This document shows, piece after piece, positions 14,956 to 17,261 of a stretch of 17,261 bases of DNA. The stretch comes from DATLYH01 sp035575035 (GTDB lineage: Bacteria; Planctomycetota; Planctomycetia; Gemmatales; Gemmataceae): NCBI GenBank assembly GCA_035575035.1, contig DATLYH010000231.1, positions 1-17,261 on the forward strand, given 5' to 3'. Position numbers and translations under genes: made by a program. Within the stretch, counting starts at the first letter, position 1; the number at the start of each line of letters is the position of its first letter. A model generated the notes under the pieces. The model was not told the origin of the DNA. It did not search any database and saw nothing but the letters and a program-made list of their open reading frames with translations.

Positions 14956-17261
14956 TCACTCGGCGTACTTGGCGCCGCGGTCGGACAGGCCGGCGGTGGC
15001 GGTGCTGACCTGACGGATGCGGCGTTCGCGCACTTCGGCTTCCAACCGGGCCAGCAATTCCGACAGCGGCATCGCCCCCAGGTCTCCCTCGACCCGGTCG
15101 CGCACCGCCACGGTGCCGGCCGACTGCTCCTTCTCGCCGACCACCAACATGTACGGCACCTTCTCGGTCTGCGCCTCGCGGATCTTGTACTTGATTGTCT
15201 CCGGCCGATAATCCCCGGTCACCCGGAAACCGCGCTCGCGCAGGGCCGCTTCGACCTTCCGGCCATAGTCGGCGAACTTGTCGCTGATCGGCAGCACTCG
15301 CACCTGTTCCGGCGCCAGCCAGAGCGGGAACGCCCCGGCGAAGTGCTCGATCAGGATGCCGACGAAGCGCTCCATCGATCCGAACGGCGCCCGGTGGATC
15401 ATCACCGGCCGATGCGGCTGGTTGTCCCTGCCGGTGTAGGAGAGGTCGAAACGCTTGGGCAGGTTGTAGTCGAGCTGCACGGTGCCGAGCTGCCACTCCC
15501 GGCCGATGCAGTCGCGGACCACGAAGTCGATCTTCGGCCCGTAGAAGGCGGCCTCTCCCTTCTCGGCGGTGTAATTCATGCCGAGGCCGCGGAGGATGTC
15601 ATCCAGGATATGCTCAGCCTTGTCCCAGTCTTCCGGATCGCCGACGTATTTGGTGCTCTCCGGGTCGCGCAGGCCGAGCCGGACCCGGTAGCCAGCGTCC
15701 AGCCCCAGGCTGCGGAGCACGAACAGCACCAGGTCGATGTTGCTGCGCATCTCCTCTTCAATCTGTTCGGGGGTGACGAACAGGTGAGCGTCGTCCTGGG
15801 TGAAGCCGCGCACCCGGGTCATGCCGTTCAACTCGCCGGTCTGCTCATAGCGGTAGACGGTGCCGAACTCGGCCAGGCGTACCGGCAGGTCGCGGTAGCT
15901 GCGCGGCTCGGCCTTGTAAATCTGAATGTGGTGCGGGCAATTCATCGGCTTGAGCAGGTAGCCTTCCTGCTCCTTCAGCCAGGCCAGCAGCGCCGCCGCC
16001 CGTTCCGCATGGTTGGTCGCCCGGTCGTACTCGGGCAGGTCCACGCCCATCGCCCGCAGCACACCCTGGACATACCGATGCACCGCCTCCAGCTTTTCCT
16101 CTTGCGACCGGGCCGCGTCATAACCCGGCACGTGGAACTGGGTCAGCCGCATGAACTGGCCCATTTCCTGCTCGCGCTTCTCGTCGAGGATGCCGGTGGC
16201 CAGACGATGCTGGGCCAGGTCGAGGGCTGAGCCAGCCGGGTGCTGGTACATCGGCGGGTACTGGGCATCACGGTAGTAGGGGAAGTGGCCGCTGGTGCGG
16301 TACAGTTCCAGCCGGCCGACGTGCGGGGTATAGACCGGCTCATAACCGCGCTTGAGCAATTCGTCCCGGATGAAGCTTTCCAGGATACCGCGGATGGTCG
16401 CCCCCTTGGGCAGCCAGAGGATCAGGCCGCTGCCGGCCAGCGGACTGATGGTGAACAGCCGCAACTGCTTGCCCAGGACGCGGTGGTCGCGCTTTTTGGC
16501 CTCGTCGAGTTGCTTCAGGTAGGCGTCGAGGTCCTCCTTCTTGAAGAAGGCGGTGCCGTAGAGACGCTGGAGTTGCTTGCGGCTGGCGTCATTCTTCCAG
16601 TAGGCCCCGGCGATCGAGAGGAGCTTGAAGGCACCGATCTTGCCGGCGTGCGGGATGTGTGGGCCGCGGCAGAGGTCGATAAACTCTCCCTGACGGTAGA
16701 AACTGAGGGTTGGGAACTGCTTCAGGTCGTCGTCGATGTGCTCGACCTTGTACGACTGTCCCAGGTCGGCGCACAGGGCGCGGGCCTCGGCAGTCGGCCG
16801 CTCGAAACGCTCGAACGGCTCGGCTTCCTTGATGATGCGGGCCATCTCTTCCTCGATGCGCGGGAAGTCGTCCTCGCGGATCGGGGTAGGCGAGTCGATA
16901 TCGTAGTAGAAGCCATTCTCGAGGGCGGGCCCGAAGGCCAGCTTTGCGCCGGGGAACAGGCGCAGGACCGCCCGGGCCATGACGTGGGCGCAGCTGTGCC
17001 GCAGCACCGACAGCGCTTCGGGGTCCTTGTCGGTGAGGATCTGGAAGGCTAGCTCGCCCCCCTCACCCCTTCCCCTCTCCCCCGCTTCGGGGGCGAGGGG
17101 AGGACTGCTTGCCCCCCTTTCTCCCGCAGCGGGGGCGAGGGGAGAAGACGTGGCCCCCTCACCCCCAACCCCTCTCCCCCCGGAGGGGGCGAGGGGAGGA
17201 CTGCTTGCTCCCCTTTCTCCCGCAGCGGGGGGGAGGGGAGGACTACTTGCCCCCCTCTCCC
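14956..17261 (-). CDS. thrS: Threonyl-tRNA synthetase, 5' end beyond window
   Basis: Charges tRNA-Thr with threonine in the cytoplasm. Counting the Val codon at 17005-17007 as residue 1, the editing domain has HSCAH (4-8) and CRGPH (113-117). The catalytic core has zinc ligands Cys357 (KPMNCPHH), His408 (TQDDAH) and His538 (VMIHRA), and motif 2 FGTVYRYEQTGELNGMTRVR. The C-terminal anticodon-binding domain follows (about 565-683). The GTG at 17007 is not the true start: the upstream codons read GELAFQILTDKDPEALSV, matching the end of the TGS domain (E. coli LSIITAKDEEGLEII). The frame then stays open to the window edge through a repeat array encoding segments such as GERGASSPPLAP. No ATG, GTG or TTG codon occurs in frame between 17008 and 17261. 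About 90 extra residues relative to E. coli lie between the DAQYPPMY segment and the zinc Cys (15964-16245). If the upstream part proves broken, this could be a disrupted gene, but the catalytic and editing residues are intact. Confidence 0.95.
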   Translation of the reverse strand, partial: ERGASSPPLPPAAGERGASSPPLAPSGGRGVGGEGATSSPLAPAAGERGASSPPLAPEAGERGRGEGGELAFQILTDKDPEALSVLRHSCAHVMARAVLRLFPGAKLAFGPALENGFYYDIDSPTPIREDDFPRIEEEMARIIKEAEPFERFERPTAEARALCADLGQSYKVEHIDDDLKQFPTLSFYRQGEFIDLCRGPHIPHAGKIGAFKLLSIAGAYWKNDASRKQLQRLYGTAFFKKEDLDAYLKQLDEAKKRDHRVLGKQLRLFTISPLAGSGLILWLPKGATIRGILESFIRDELLKRGYEPVYTPHVGRLELYRTSGHFPYYRDAQYPPMYQHPAGSALDLAQHRLATGILDEKREQEMGQFMRLTQFHVPGYDAARSQEEKLEAVHRYVQGVLRAMGVDLPEYDRATNHAERAAALLAWLKEQEGYLLKPMNCPHHIQIYKAEPRSYRDLPVRLAEFGTVYRYEQTGELNGMTRVRGFTQDDAHLFVTPEQIEEEMRSNIDLVLFVLRSLGLDAGYRVRLGLRDPESTKYVGDPEDWDKAEHILDDILRGLGMNYTAEKGEAAFYGPKIDFVVRDCIGREWQLGTVQLDYNLPKRFDLSYTGRDNQPHRPVMIHRAPFGSMERFVGILIEHFAGAFPLWLAPEQVRVLPISDKFADYGRKVEAALRERGFRVTGDYRPETIKYKIREAQTEKVPYMLVVGEKEQSAGTVAVRDRVEGDLGAMPLSELLARLEAEVRERRIRQVSTATAGLSDRGAKYAE
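17056..17261. repeat. Array of four C/G-rich hairpin repeats inside thrS, running off the edge
   Basis: Four inverted-repeat units of the form CCCCTYTCYCCC-loop-GGGGGCGAGGGG lie at about 17072-17100, 17114-17142, 17169-17196 and 17210-17238. The GAGGGG marks start at 17095, 17137, 17191 and 17233, giving spacings of 42, 54 and 42 bp, so units 1-2 and 3-4 form a 96-bp higher-order repeat. The connecting sequence GGACTGCTTGC recurs at 17102 and 17198. Every spacing is a multiple of three, and the minus-strand thrS frame has no stop through the array. CCCTCACCCCCAACCCCTCT at 17157 resembles a dispersed GC-rich hairpin repeat known from many bacterial genomes (from memory, unchecked). It is not a CRISPR array. 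Confidence 0.85.

Noticed and set aside
14767..16230. 487-codon plus-strand frame opposite thrS
   Set aside because: Antisense shadow of a highly conserved synthetase.
17056..17261. Possible CRISPR array
   Set aside because: Units are inverted repeats with near-identical connecting sequence, not identical direct repeats with unique spacers, and they lie in an open coding frame.

Overview
The window reads as a high-GC bacterial chromosome, most likely a planctomycete of the Gemmataceae type. This is inferred from a DUF1559 prepilin-like protein, very large TPR/glycosyltransferase proteins, an S46 peptidase, and GC-rich short repeats both between and inside genes. No rRNA or other phylogenetic marker is present, so the placement rests on gene content only.

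Layout, left to right. (1) 1-456, minus: the N-terminal 152 codons of a DUF1559 protein, cut by the window edge. (2) 457-1109: a non-coding stretch with a degenerate 29-bp tandem repeat and a palindrome. (3) 1110-8261, plus: three tightly spaced genes, namely a TPR plus GT9-like glycosyltransferase (558 aa), a 1530-aa protein with the order TPR-GT9-TPR-GT9-DUF6165, and an FkbM-type methyltransferase that starts just after the stop of the giant gene. Together they look like a cytoplasmic glycan or glycoconjugate assembly and methylation cluster. (4) 8317-17261, minus: two exported proteins of unknown function, an S46 dipeptidyl-peptidase, an OPT-family oligopeptide transporter, and threonyl-tRNA synthetase (thrS). 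The thrS gene runs off the right edge. The peptidase and transporter are adjacent and plausibly work together: periplasmic dipeptide release followed by uptake.

Two things stand out. First, the thrS reading frame does not begin at the first visible start-like codon (GTG at 17007). It stays open to the window edge through an array of four C/G-rich hairpin repeats spaced 42, 54 and 42 bp apart, all multiples of three. The residues just before 17007 match the end of a ThrRS TGS domain, so the repeat array appears to sit in frame inside that domain. A short element of similar composition lies in frame in a linker of the giant glycosyltransferase. Second, the three GT9 copies are collinear with no net indels, but their identity is patchy: tracts of about 96-99% DNA identity flank a much more diverged middle, which suggests gene conversion or recent domain duplication.

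All identity counts were made by eye. No database search was run.
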